64,000 nt of DNA from an uncultured Eubacteriales bacterium. Lineage in GTDB: Bacteria; Bacillota; Clostridia; Christensenellales; Aristaeellaceae. Shown here one piece after another: positions 38,501-45,596 of this stretch. The position numbers were made by a program, and so were the translations under genes. The first letter of the stretch is position 1; every line of letters begins with the position of its first letter. Location: assembly GCA_902781095.1 (NCBI GenBank), contig CACZHW010000003.1, positions 33,561 to 97,560 on the forward strand, read 5' to 3'. Under the pieces are notes generated by a model, which ran no database searches, had not been told where the DNA came from, and worked only from the letters and a program-made list of their open reading frames with translations.

Positions 38501-40190
38501 CTGGTACGACGCCAATGACGACGGACGCAGACAGACCGGGGAGACGGTCCTGAAGGACATCCCGGTCAGGCTGCAGGTCGTCTCCGGCACGGACGCGGGG
38601 AAGGGCATGGAAGCCCTGACAGGGGAAGACGGTGCCTACCGCTTTGACGGGGTGATGCCCGGAGAGGTGCGGGTAAGCTTTGCGCTGCCGGAAGGTTACG
38701 CGTTTGCGCGCAGCGCCCAGGGACGCACGCGCGTGAGCATCGTGCCGCAGACGGATGCCGGTACGGCTGAAAGCGGCGTCCTTGCGGTCGGGGCGGGCAG
38801 CCTCCAGACCGATCTGGACGCGGGCGCGGTCGGCGTCGGCATCGTCAGCGGACAGGTCTTTGACGACAGAAACTATAACGGACAGCGGGACGCGGACGAA
38901 GCCGGCGTGGCGGAAATCGACGTGTCCCTGACGGACGCCGCGGGGGAGAACGTGCTGCGCACGGTGAAGACGGCCGCGGACGGCAGCTATGCGATCGATT
39001 TCGTCCGCACCGGCGAGTACCGCGTGCGGATCACGCTGCCGGAGGACAGGCTGTTCACCTGCGGGGGAACGGTCTTCCCCGAGACGGACGAGCGCACGCA
39101 GCAGACGGAGCCCTTTGCCCTTGCGATGGGCGAGGGCCGGACGGGGTTGGACGCGGGCATTATCCGGCCTGCGGAGGTGAGCGGCACGCTGCAGCTCACA
39201 GCTCCGGAGGAAGCGGAAACCCGCCTGGCCGGCGTGACGGTTGCACTCTATGACGGCGGAACCCTGCTGCGCACCTGCACCGCTGACGACAGCGGAAGCT
39301 TCGCGCTGCACGCTCTCCGCCCGGGAACCTACAGGCTGCGGATCACGCTGCCGGAGGATCTGCTCTTCGCCGAGGACGCGTGGCTGCTGCCGGCGGATCC
39401 GAATGCGCAGGAGAGCGAAACCCTGCCTTTTGAAACCCGGACAGGAGAGAGCGTGGGCGTGCGGCCCATCCCGGTTGTTTGCGCGGCGCTCGTCACCGGG
39501 CGGACCTGGTCGGATGAGAACGCGGACGGACGCATGGACGCGGACGAACCGCCGCTTTCCGGCGTGCGGGTATCGCTGCTCGACGAGAGCGGCGCAGCGC
39601 TGGCGGAAACCCTGACCGGAGAATCCGGGGTCTACAGCTTCGGCCGGCTGCGGGCAGGCCGATATGCGGTCCGGTTTACGCTGCCGGAAGGCCAGCTGTT
39701 TGCCGACCGTACCGGCGAGGCGGACGGCTCCTGCGTCGTCCCGGCGGAAGGCGGGGAATCGCAGACGGAATTCTTCACGCTCCAGGCGGGCCAGCGGATC
39801 GCAGGGATGAACGTCGGCGCCATCCTGCCCGGCGAAATCGGGGATACGGTGTGGCTGGACAGCAACGGAAACGGCCTGCAGGACTACAGGGAGCAGACGC
39901 TGCCTGACATCCGCCTGACGCTGATCAAGGAAGCGGACGGCGGCGGGGCGGAGCAGACGTTTGAAGCGGTCAGCGACTTCTACGGCTACTATCATTTCCG
40001 GAACCTGAGGCCGGGCGACTACCGTTTGAAACTGGAGAGCGGGAACGCGTACGGCGCGACCCTCCGCTTCGGCCCGGGGCTGGACGAGATCGACAGCGAT
40101 ATCGATCCCGATACAGGGTACAGCGATGTCATCCATCTCAATTCCGGAGAGCGGCTGCTGAGGGTGGACGTCGGCCTCGTAAAACGGTAA
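32517..40190 (+). CDS. Giant SdrD/Cna-B repeat lipoprotein
   Basis: 2557 aa. The N terminus MKRMTACAMALLLCLVSCCG is a signal peptide ending in a lipobox-like LVSC, so the mature protein may be lipid-anchored at Cys18. Residues 30-1200 hold SpaA/Cna-B-like beta domains (PEGF, APEGYAL and GxYxLxE-type strands). Residues 1208-2557 contain about twelve SdrD B-like repeats averaging 112 residues; most begin with a G-x-V-W-x-D strand and an acidic loop such as DTDGDGVLD, DENADGRMD or DSNGNGLQD. No LPXTG motif, sortase signal or C-terminal membrane helix is present; it ends VDVGLVKR. Probably a long extracellular stalk or adhesin. RBS is weak (AAAGGGTGAG); TTA/CTA-poor codon use matches neighbours. 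Confidence 0.85.
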   Translation: MKRMTACAMALLLCLVSCCGAAEETRRGNYIYVPRVAAEAGTGTTVLHVGGTALGRDGEKREIENLPGAVFGVYVFSGEGELTPWADPLYPFEPMRLRTGDAPLSFSLPSGIDFYLRQEAAPEGFVFDAETLIPVTQGELTVINEAEGELRLLAQDTQGKPLSGVEFSVWNGGERIASVVTDGAGAAAVPVKAEMRLTLLEEHLPEGVHPALYVLEGDEMISAEQVAVDVRPAERVTAEWVHPSEGTVELKMSASSVGEDGESERRPLPGVTMEIADTGVRLTTDDSGSASLSILEGSYLVRFAYEGDGNVSLPLEEGQMIVEGGSLTLIELEASERTGRVAVATGREGLEGGFSLKEEETGAVFGPYAFDEEGRAVSALLGEGQYELELSLPESALLRGFAADAVRADETGRAVVTVTAGELAEIPADVSLLSSQRYALAARRISESGDYREEPVSESLTLTLYGEAGDTLGQFRAESGELQLGVPDGVYRLGMEKEWAAELGVLDVSEPFSHPDENGTVVFKCETGRLILQAKDAEGAALPGAVYSVTDGAGNVQTAECDGSGTAVTGPLAPGTVSVETVTAPVGCAEGGVWTAELEAGAAAEWSLVHEKLGRETVLARLKGLDDAGNTVLTPLAGAVIRISHAAGAEEGETAAVLTADADGSVTLPLPAGDYVASLQDSGGVPVASTGVLAFTAENDKQETGTLLAADTLGGVRVRYGDGSLTDAQLAQARFRVTAPDGGETELVRSGDAFTAFGLAAGEYTLTQIQAPAGQEPAKARELHVEGGEVCEAAIPLVEYARLSVSKVGLTFNTSLQTFVVPLEGEYAVYQSEDGILVPYPDAENQARLFANVSGDEADRPAEILLPAQAEGTSYFLQEIGGASGFVVDETAHEVVLHAGETARPEFSVASDRGFFTADAVDTATGAHLSGGEYALIDGEGNSVLTFTMGEAPYRTETAIPVGLYTLRQLTAPEGYALAEEAEQTLELRAYLSGMDEENRLLVRCRRIPAADETVGVDAELWMAEEQGLTLIGIDCSGGAAVALARPQVVIETQANGRTDIESLTLSGAADESGRSYRARVEFALRNGGWQPSRAKLTDALETPTTVSFAEIEGDITALRITYLDAETGAETAEEGFVPGEAVVSVRAEGDAQAEVLVHASVEGTFCYRTAWNGERLENRLTRAAEETFVLPGNGTFGTESGGRDGTVSGYAFLDTDGDGVLDAEETGRCAGLTVSLLDEGGNAVDTVRTATDGRYAFGGIPTGNYRIRFDAGDVMVYSHDGRFTEHASSRVTDARRGTTDLFAIDGEHTDYLLLAGCLYAGSIQGFVADEEADGTTEGMGGISVELIRLDREEDEPTLVSTDDTGAFAFTGLIPGAYRLEIRKPDGYLAKADKDELTQEMTLEQGGQQTAGEVVLVRSAAVSGSIWLDEEGNGLPGAEVTLLRLAGGTAIPEGTVTTGTDGRFAFDTLYPDEYSIQVTLPDAFGFAPYGEHSAVFGAAGHTGSTQPFTLGAGQNETGLSVGATVPAQLEVSVFRDAQADGLMQPNEKGLSGVSVVLVRREEGEDGERLALTTDEEGRALFTSLTPGVFVLSYEMPGQWRPSGVKAGSGGRYPESILPQSTARAGRSAEFSLSSGEQRELYIAAAMTGTVSGTVYEDGNANARRETDEKGMGSLPVRLLTQDGETAAETVTQEDGSYSFEGLPAGRYAVSFTVPEDCGFAATQRSLVANGAQGTTQSVSETRLFTLSQGAAVTEVNAPAVRLASVGGRIWEDLDADGRMADGERALSGVKVELLGANGRTAAQSAETDADGRYAFTRLMPGTYQLRVRLLDGHVLHTGEETRAAVREMRGGYGYTDLFTLAAGEAQSSFDYGMLVQGALSGRVWNDENYDGTADRDESGLRGLTLTLLDEQGNALEMERTGRSGEFSFTDLMPGVYQLKVTLDDGYVFTAAGKDSMAERSDEREQVLTLPALAMGETRNGLLIGALKPAALGGVVWYDANDDGRRQTGETVLKDIPVRLQVVSGTDAGKGMEALTGEDGAYRFDGVMPGEVRVSFALPEGYAFARSAQGRTRVSIVPQTDAGTAESGVLAVGAGSLQTDLDAGAVGVGIVSGQVFDDRNYNGQRDADEAGVAEIDVSLTDAAGENVLRTVKTAADGSYAIDFVRTGEYRVRITLPEDRLFTCGGTVFPETDERTQQTEPFALAMGEGRTGLDAGIIRPAEVSGTLQLTAPEEAETRLAGVTVALYDGGTLLRTCTADDSGSFALHALRPGTYRLRITLPEDLLFAEDAWLLPADPNAQESETLPFETRTGESVGVRPIPVVCAALVTGRTWSDENADGRMDADEPPLSGVRVSLLDESGAALAETLTGESGVYSFGRLRAGRYAVRFTLPEGQLFADRTGEADGSCVVPAEGGESQTEFFTLQAGQRIAGMNVGAILPGEIGDTVWLDSNGNGLQDYREQTLPDIRLTLIKEADGGGAEQTFEAVSDFYGYYHFRNLRPGDYRLKLESGNAYGATLRFGPGLDEIDSDIDPDTGYSDVIHLNSGERLLRVDVGLVKR
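36138..40187 (+). repeat. About twelve SdrD B-like domain repeats
   Basis: Protein-level tandem repeats in residues 1208-2557 of the giant protein. First strands include VSGYAFLD, VSGSIWLD, VSGTVYED, VGGRIWED, LSGRVWND, LGGVVWYD, VSGQVFDD, VTGRTWSD and IGDTVWLD (the last from residue 2441). Each is followed by an acidic loop, a TxxDGxYxF strand and a PGxYxxxxxLP segment. The repeat near residue 2220 lacks the acidic loop. Repeats are divergent at DNA level, so they are old. Confidence 0.8.
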
Positions 40191-40203
40191 AAAACATAAA
40201 AAA

Positions 40204-40227
40204 TCCCCGGAGCGAAAGCTCCGGGGA
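40204..40227. terminator. Bidirectional terminator between the giant gene and mrp
   Basis: Ten-bp stem TCCCCGGAGC/GCTCCGGGGA with GAAA loop. An A-rich tract on the left gives a T run on the minus strand, so it mainly ends the mrp transcript. Confidence 0.8.
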
Positions 40228-40239
40228 ACATTTCGGGAA

Positions 40240-41091
40240 TCAGCAGTGCATCAGGTACTCGGCGGCTTCCTGCAGGGCGGGGAGGTCGATCTCCTCGATC
40301 CGGCCGCTGTCGCTGAGCTGGGCGAAGGAAGCGTCGATCGGCAGCTGCGCCAGGACGGGGAGCCCCAGTTTCGCGGCCTCCTCTGCGATGCGGGAAGGGC
40401 CGAACGGCTCGATCTTCCTGCCGCAGTCCGGGCACTGGATGTAGGACATGTTTTCGACAAGCCCCAGTACCGGGATCTTCATCAGCTCCGCCATGTGCAC
40501 GGCTTTGCGCACGATCATGGAGACGAGGTCCTGCGGGGTGGTCACGACGACGATGCCGCTGAGCGGGATGGACTGGTAGACGGTCAGCGGCACGTCGCCC
40601 GTTCCGGGAGGCATGTCGATCACCATCGCGTCCAGCTCGCCCCAGGCGACGTCCTCCCAGAACTGCTTGATGACGCCGGCCAGAACCGGGCCGCGCCAGA
40701 CGACGGGCGCGTCTTCCTCCTCCAGCAGGAGGTTGGTGCTCATCAGCCGGATGCCGCCCGCGGTGACTGCGGGATAGATGTGCGTGTCGTCGCCGTAAGC
40801 TTTCTCGCGGACGCCGAACATGTGGGGGATGGAAGGACCGGTGATGTCGGCGTCCATGAGGCCGACGGAAAGGCCCATGCGGCGGAGCATGACGGCGAGG
40901 CTGCCGGAGACAAGGGACTTGCCGACGCCGCCCTTGCCGCTGACCACGCCGATGACCTTGCCGACCTTCGGCGCCGGCTTTTCCGGGGCCGCCTGTCCGG
41001 CGGAGGCGGAATGGTTAAAGCTGCACCCTTCGCAGGCCGCTTTCGTGCCGCATTCGCTGGGCGCGCAGCCGGATTTGACTTCTTCGGGCAT
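40240..41091 (-). CDS. Mrp/NBP35-family Fe-S carrier ATPase
   Basis: 283 aa. MinD-like ATPase that carries and delivers Fe-S clusters. A Cys-rich N terminus (GCAPSECGTKAACEGC) precedes the deviant Walker A GVVSGKGGVGKSLVSGSLA (near residue 48); MDADITGPSIPHMFG, IDMPPGTGDVPLT and VENMSYIQCPDCG with the cluster-binding CxxC follow. ATG 41091 was chosen behind AAAGGAGT; the longer ORF begins before that site. Monocistronic. Useful in a cell with many Fe-S proteins (Rnf, ferredoxin). Confidence 0.92.
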   Translation of the reverse strand: MPEEVKSGCAPSECGTKAACEGCSFNHSASAGQAAPEKPAPKVGKVIGVVSGKGGVGKSLVSGSLAVMLRRMGLSVGLMDADITGPSIPHMFGVREKAYGDDTHIYPAVTAGGIRLMSTNLLLEEEDAPVVWRGPVLAGVIKQFWEDVAWGELDAMVIDMPPGTGDVPLTVYQSIPLSGIVVVTTPQDLVSMIVRKAVHMAELMKIPVLGLVENMSYIQCPDCGRKIEPFGPSRIAEEAAKLGLPVLAQLPIDASFAQLSDSGRIEEIDLPALQEAAEYLMHC

Positions 41092-41138
41092 AGTGAATGT
41101 ACTCCTTTCAGACAAGAGAATCGCTCGCTTGCCCGACT

Positions 41139-41166
41139 ATCATACCATGAAATGAAGAAAATGCAA
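41139..41166 (-). promoter_or_regulatory. Promoter of the Mrp gene
   Basis: Minus strand TTGCAT (41166-41161), 16-nt spacer, TATGAT (41144-41139), about 50 bases before the start. Confidence 0.55.
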
Positions 41167-41238
41167 GGGAAAACCCGGGAAAGCGCGCCTGCCGGCCGGC
41201 AGCGGGGCACGCGGAAACGGGATGAAGGAGGAAAGCGG

Positions 41239-41820
41239 ATGGAAGAGGAACGGTATGTGCTGCGCAACGCCCGCGCCCTCGCGGAGGACTACCTGCGAAG
41301 GAGCGTGCGGGAAGGGGACACCGTGATTGACGCGACGATGGGCAACGGCGGGGACACGGAAATGCTGTGCAGGCTCGTGGGGGAGCAGGGGCACGTTTAC
41401 GCCTTCGACGTCCAGCGGCAGGCGGTGGAGCGCACGGCGGAACGCCTGAAGGCGGCCGGCCTGTCCGGGAGGGCGATGCTGCTGTGCGCGGGGCACGAGA
41501 CGATGGAGGCCCACGTCGAAGGGCCGGTGCAGGCGGTCGTCTTCAACTTCGGCTGGCTGCCGGGATCGGATCACGCGGTGACGACGCGCTGCGACACGTC
41601 GCTTGCCGCGGCCGGGGCGGCGCTGCGGCTCGTCCGGGAGGGTGGGATCGTGTCGCTGTGCGTCTATCCGGGACACGAGGAGGGCGCGCGGGAGCTGCGG
41701 CTTCTGCTGGACTGGAGCGCCGGGCTTCCGGTGCGCAGGTTCAACGTGCTCTACCATCACTTCATCAACGCGGCCGATTCGACCCCCGGCCTGATCCTGA
41801 TCCAGAAGAACAGGGATTGA
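41239..41820 (+). CDS. MnmM/YtqB-like SAM methyltransferase
   Basis: 193 aa class I methyltransferase of the PF06962 type. Motifs: VIDATMGNGGDTEMLCRLVG (SAM-binding), VYAFDVQRQAV, VVFNFGWLPGSDHAVTT, GGIVSLCVYPGHEEG, and a C-terminal NVLYHHFINAADSTPGLILIQK. YtqB was renamed MnmM after it was shown to finish mnm5s2U34 in tRNA; that role is inferred here by family. AAGGAGGAAAG places the start at ATG 41239. Divergent from mrp, single gene. Confidence 0.85.
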   Translation: MEEERYVLRNARALAEDYLRRSVREGDTVIDATMGNGGDTEMLCRLVGEQGHVYAFDVQRQAVERTAERLKAAGLSGRAMLLCAGHETMEAHVEGPVQAVVFNFGWLPGSDHAVTTRCDTSLAAAGAALRLVREGGIVSLCVYPGHEEGARELRLLLDWSAGLPVRRFNVLYHHFINAADSTPGLILIQKNRD

Positions 41821-41905
41821 AGCCGGGCCCGGGCGGGAGAGGGAAAGGTCGACCGGCGGTCTCCCGGCAGCTGTTAAGAATCGGTTAAAAAAACCGAAAA
41901 GGCTA

Positions 41906-41934
41906 TTGCGGAGCGAAGGGTTATAAGCTACAAT
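41906..41934 (+). promoter_or_regulatory. Promoter of the oxaloacetate decarboxylase operon
   Basis: TTGCGG at 41906-41911, 17-nt spacer, TACAAT at 41929-41934. A small AT-rich hairpin (TCGGTT/AACCGA) precedes it. Confidence 0.55.
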
Positions 41935-41983
41935 ATACTTGGTACAAATTGAATGTTTACCCGTAACGATAGGAGATTGTGTC

Positions 41984-43384
41984 ATGAGAAAAGTTCAATT
42001 TACTGAAACCGTCATGCGCGACGCCAATCAGTCCCTGATGGCGACCCGGCTGCCCTACTCGGATTTTGAAGCGATTCTGCCGACGATGGACAAGGCCGGC
42101 TACTACTCTGTGGAGTGCTGGGGCGGAGCGACCTTCGACTCCTGCCTGCGCTATCTGGGCGAGGATCCGTGGGAGCGCCTGCGGAATATCCGCAAGAACA
42201 TGCCGAACACCCGCCTGCAGATGCTGCTGCGCGGCCAGAACCTGCTGGGCTACAAGCACTATCACGACGACGTCGTGGAGAAGTTCGTGGAGCTGAGCAT
42301 CAAGAACGGCATCGACATCATCCGCATTTTCGACGCGCTGAACGACTTCCGCAACCTGGGCACGGCGCTTGAGGCCACCAAGAAGTACGCGACCCCGCGC
42401 ACCATCGCCTCCGGCTGCATCAGCTATACGCAGAGCCCGGTGCACACCGTGGAAAAGTACGTCGCGATGTGCAAGGAACTGGTGAAGATGGGTTTTGACA
42501 CCCTGTGCCTCAAGGATATGGCCGGAACCATGAGCCCCTACGAGGCGGAGCACCTGATCAAGGGCATCAAGGATTCCGTGGGCGACGTGCCGGTCATCCT
42601 GCACACGCACTGCACGACGGGCATGGCTTACATGACGATGACCAAGGCGATCGAGTCCGGCGTGGACGTCATCGACACCGCGACCTCCTGCTTCTCCAAC
42701 GGCACCAGCCAGGCGGCGACGGAGACGATGTTCTACGCGCTGCAGCAGTACGGCATCGAGACCGGGCTGAACGAGAAGGTCATCAACGAGGTGAACGACT
42801 TCTTCAAGCCGGTCAAGCAGAAGTACGTGGATTCCGGCGTGCTCAACCCGAAGAGCATGGCGACCGACTCCCAGGCGCTGGTGTACAAGGTGCCCGGCGG
42901 CATGCTGTCCAACATGATCGCCAACCTGAAGGACATGAACGCGATGGACAAATTCGACGCCGCGCTGGCGGAGATCCCCGCGGTCCGCAAGGATCTCGGC
43001 TATCCGCCGCTGGTCACGCCGCTCTCCCAGATGGTCGGCAACCAGGCCGTGACCAACGTGCTGGTCGGCGAGCGCTACAAGAACATCTCCAACGAGGTCA
43101 AGAACTACTTCCGCGGCGAGTACGGCATCGCGCCGGCGCCCGTGGACGAAGCGCTGCAGGCGAAGATCCTGGGCGAGGGCGGCAAGCCTGTGGACTGCCG
43201 CATCGAGGACGCCAAGCGCACCGGCGAGGACTTTAAGAAGGCGAAGGAAGCGCTGGGCGATCTGGCCGAGAGCGAAGAGGACATCATGAGCTACATCTGC
43301 TTCCCGGCCCAGGCGGAGAAGTTCCTCAAGGATCGCAAGGCGAACCGCGAGAAGGTCGTCAAGTACACCATCGAAGAAGCGTAA
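41984..43384 (+). CDS. oadA: Oxaloacetate decarboxylase carboxyltransferase (alpha) subunit
   Basis: 466 aa. It transfers the carboxyl group of oxaloacetate to biotin, giving pyruvate. TIM-barrel motifs: VMRDANQSLMATR (family usually RDxHQSL; Asn replaces His here), ECWGGATFD, LCLKDMAG (carbamylated Lys), ILHTHCTTGMAYMT (metal His pair). The conserved PYC/OADA domain follows (VPGGMLSNM). It stops without a biotinyl domain, which is coded separately two genes later. AGGAGATTG precedes ATG 41984. First gene of the oadA-oadG-BCCP-oadB operon. Confidence 0.92.
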   Translation: MRKVQFTETVMRDANQSLMATRLPYSDFEAILPTMDKAGYYSVECWGGATFDSCLRYLGEDPWERLRNIRKNMPNTRLQMLLRGQNLLGYKHYHDDVVEKFVELSIKNGIDIIRIFDALNDFRNLGTALEATKKYATPRTIASGCISYTQSPVHTVEKYVAMCKELVKMGFDTLCLKDMAGTMSPYEAEHLIKGIKDSVGDVPVILHTHCTTGMAYMTMTKAIESGVDVIDTATSCFSNGTSQAATETMFYALQQYGIETGLNEKVINEVNDFFKPVKQKYVDSGVLNPKSMATDSQALVYKVPGGMLSNMIANLKDMNAMDKFDAALAEIPAVRKDLGYPPLVTPLSQMVGNQAVTNVLVGERYKNISNEVKNYFRGEYGIAPAPVDEALQAKILGEGGKPVDCRIEDAKRTGEDFKKAKEALGDLAESEEDIMSYICFPAQAEKFLKDRKANREKVVKYTIEEA

Positions 43385-43398
43385 GGAGGCCGGGATCA

Positions 43399-43746
43399 AT
43401 GGAGAACGGACACTTGGGTATCGGTGCGGCTTTTGTCGACGCGCTTCTGGGCTACCTCGTGGTCTTCATCGGGCTGATCCTGCTCATGTGCGTGGTGATC
43501 GCTATGGGCAAGATCATGGTCGCCAGCACAAAGAAGGCGGCAGCCACGGTCAAGATGACCGCGCCTGCCCCGGCAGCGGCGCCCGCGCCCGCGGCCCCGA
43601 AGAAGCTGGCCCCCGGCAGCGCCGGCGAGGTGAAGCTCTACGATACCGATCCGCGGGACGCGGCGATGATCATGGCCATCGTGGCCGACAAGCTGGGCAA
43701 GCCCCTCAACGAGCTTCGGTTCAAGTCCATTAAGGAGGTCAAGTAA
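43399..43746 (+). CDS. oadG: Oxaloacetate decarboxylase gamma subunit
   Basis: 115 aa with one N-terminal membrane helix ([24 protein letters not shown]), a Pro/Ala linker and a C-terminal soluble part ([28 protein letters not shown]). It joins the carboxyltransferase to the membrane subunit. It lies 14 bases after oadA behind AAGGAGGCC. Confidence 0.85.
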   Translation: MENGHLGIGAAFVDALLGYLVVFIGLILLMCVVIAMGKIMVASTKKAAATVKMTAPAPAAAPAPAAPKKLAPGSAGEVKLYDTDPRDAAMIMAIVADKLGKPLNELRFKSIKEVK

Positions 43747-43747
43747 G

Positions 43748-44146
43748 ATGAAATACAAGGTAACCCTCAAGGGGAAAACATACGAGGTTGAAGTGGATCA
43801 CGGCGAGGCGATGATCCTGGACGAATACGAAGCTTATGCGCCCGCCCCGGAGGCGGCCCCGGCCCCCGCGGCCGCGGCGGCTCCTGCGGCAGCGCCCGCC
43901 CCGGCCCCTGCGGCCGCGCCCGCTGCGGTAGCCGGCGAGCAGGTCGCCTCCCCGATGCCCGGAACGATCGTCAAGGTCAACGTCAAGGCCGGCCAGACCG
44001 TCAAATCCGGCGAAGTGCTGCTCGTCCTGGAAGCCATGAAGATGGAGAACGAAATCATGGCGCCGCACGATGCGACGGTGGCCCAGGTCCTGGTGGATGT
44101 CGGCGCAAAGGTCGACACCGGAATGCCGCTCGTCGTACTCGGCTAA
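43748..44146 (+). CDS. Biotin carboxyl carrier protein of the decarboxylase
   Basis: 132 aa. [17 protein letters not shown] start, a flexible Ala/Pro linker (about residues 35-62), then a biotinyl domain with [20 protein letters not shown] and the biotinylated lysine in [12 protein letters not shown], ending [11 protein letters not shown]. It carries carboxybiotin from OadA to OadB. A stand-alone carrier replaces the C-terminal domain of long OadA. Confidence 0.93.
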   Translation: MKYKVTLKGKTYEVEVDHGEAMILDEYEAYAPAPEAAPAPAAAAAPAAAPAPAPAAAPAAVAGEQVASPMPGTIVKVNVKAGQTVKSGEVLLVLEAMKMENEIMAPHDATVAQVLVDVGAKVDTGMPLVVLG

Positions 44147-44164
44147 ACGGAGGAGGGAAGAAGC

Positions 44165-45376
44165 ATGTTGAGTTCCCTCGCATCCCTGGTGACGGAATCA
44201 GGATTCGCGGCCGTCTTTCTCATGGCCGACGGATGGAAAAACCTGGTGATGATCGCCATCGCGTGCGTGCTGCTGTATCTTGGCATCAAGAAACAGTATG
44301 AGCCGCTGCTGATGGTGGGCATCGCGACGGGCTGCCTGCTGGCGAACGTCAGCGCGCTGGGCGGCTTCGGCAACGCCCTGTATCATCAGGAACTGTGGAA
44401 TGCTTTCCTGGACAGCACCAGCCCGTATCACCACAGCTACGGTTACATCATGGCCAACGGCGGCCTGATCGACCTGCTCTACATCGGCGTCAAAGCCGGC
44501 ATCTATCCGTGCCTCATCTTCATCGGCATCGGCGCGATGACGGACTTCGGCCCGCTGATCTCCAACCCGACCAGCCTGCTGCTCGGCGCGGCGGCGCAGT
44601 TCGGCGTGTTCTTCGCCTTCTTCGGCGCGACGCTGCTGGGCTTCACGGGCAACGAAGCGGCCTCCATCGGCATCATCGGCGGCGCGGACGGCCCCACGGC
44701 CATCCTGACCACGACGAGGCTGGCGCCCCATCTGCTGGGACCCATCGCGGTTGCTGCGTACAGCTACATGGCGCTGATCCCGATGATCCAGCCCCCGATC
44801 ATGAACCTGCTCACGACCGAGAAGATGCGCAAGGTCAAGATGGAGCAGCTGCGTGAGGTCACCAAGACCGAGAAGATCATCTTCCCGATCGTGGTCACGA
44901 TCTTCATCGTACTGCTGCTTCCGTCCACGGCGCCCCTCATCGGCTGCCTGATGTTCGGCAACCTGCTCAAGGAGACGGGCTGCACGGACCGCCTGTCCGA
45001 CGTCGCGCAGAACGCCCTCATGAACATCGTCACGCTGTTCCTGGGCCTCTCCGTCGGCGCCACGATGGTCGGCTCCAACTTCCTCAATATCCAGACGATC
45101 TACATCGTCATCCTGGGACTGATCGCTTTCTCCTTCAGCACGATCGGCGGCCTGCTGGTCGGCCGGCTCATGTACAGGCTGTCCGGCGGCAAGATCAACC
45201 CGCTCATCGGCTCCGCCGGCGTTTCCGCCGTGCCGATGGCGGCGCGCGTCTCCCAGCGCGTAGGCCAGAAGGCCAATCCGTCCAACTTCCTGCTGATGCA
45301 CGCCATGGGCCCGAACGTCGCGGGTGTCATCGGCTCCGCAATTGCGGCGGGCTTCCTGCTCAGCGTCTTCGGCTGA
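44165..45376 (+). CDS. oadB: Oxaloacetate decarboxylase beta subunit, sodium pump
   Basis: 403 aa membrane protein that decarboxylates carboxybiotin and exports Na+. Multiple hydrophobic helices; IIGGADGPTAI near residue 172-180 contains the functional Asp, and the C-terminal half has FLGLSVGATMVGSNFL and INPLIGSAGVSAVPMAARVSQ, conserved in this family. The very similar methylmalonyl-CoA or glutaconyl-CoA pumps use different carboxyltransferases, so OadA in the same operon argues for oxaloacetate. Confidence 0.92.
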   Translation: MLSSLASLVTESGFAAVFLMADGWKNLVMIAIACVLLYLGIKKQYEPLLMVGIATGCLLANVSALGGFGNALYHQELWNAFLDSTSPYHHSYGYIMANGGLIDLLYIGVKAGIYPCLIFIGIGAMTDFGPLISNPTSLLLGAAAQFGVFFAFFGATLLGFTGNEAASIGIIGGADGPTAILTTTRLAPHLLGPIAVAAYSYMALIPMIQPPIMNLLTTEKMRKVKMEQLREVTKTEKIIFPIVVTIFIVLLLPSTAPLIGCLMFGNLLKETGCTDRLSDVAQNALMNIVTLFLGLSVGATMVGSNFLNIQTIYIVILGLIAFSFSTIGGLLVGRLMYRLSGGKINPLIGSAGVSAVPMAARVSQRVGQKANPSNFLLMHAMGPNVAGVIGSAIAAGFLLSVFG

Positions 45377-45413
45377 TTGCAGCCGGCGCCGCAGGGCATT
45401 AAACGCTCCGGAC

Positions 45414-45451
45414 AGACCGTCCGACTCCGAATGGGGCCGGACGGTCTTTTT
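45414..45451 (+). terminator. Terminator of the oad operon
   Basis: Ten-bp stem AGACCGTCCG/CGGACGGTCT (45414-45423, 45438-45447) with a T run. Confidence 0.88.
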
Positions 45452-45501
45452 GTATGGATGCGGATTGACATTCTGTTAAGAAATAAACGTGTGCGCCGTT
45501 A

Positions 45502-45529
45502 TTGATTTAGTGGTTTTATATGTTATAAT
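45502..45529 (+). promoter_or_regulatory. Promoter of the rnf operon
   Basis: TTGATT at 45502-45507, 16-nt spacer, consensus TATAAT at 45524-45529 with upstream TG (45521-45522), in an AT-rich stretch. Leader about 60 bases. Confidence 0.65.
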
Positions 45530-45596
45530 TGTAAAAGTGGGTTTATAGGACGTAGCGTATAACTGCGTCTTTACAATTGAAGGGAGGAGCTTATCA

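Noticed and set aside
35742..40136. A 1464-codon open frame on the minus strand opposite the giant gene
   Set aside because: Antisense frame kept open by GC-rich codon bias; Arg/Ala/Gln-rich without domain features, no RBS, while the plus strand carries clear SdrD repeats.
43840..43930. Ala/Pro codon repeats in the biotin carrier gene
   Set aside because: Ordinary flexible linker of biotinyl proteins, not a mobile or regulatory repeat.
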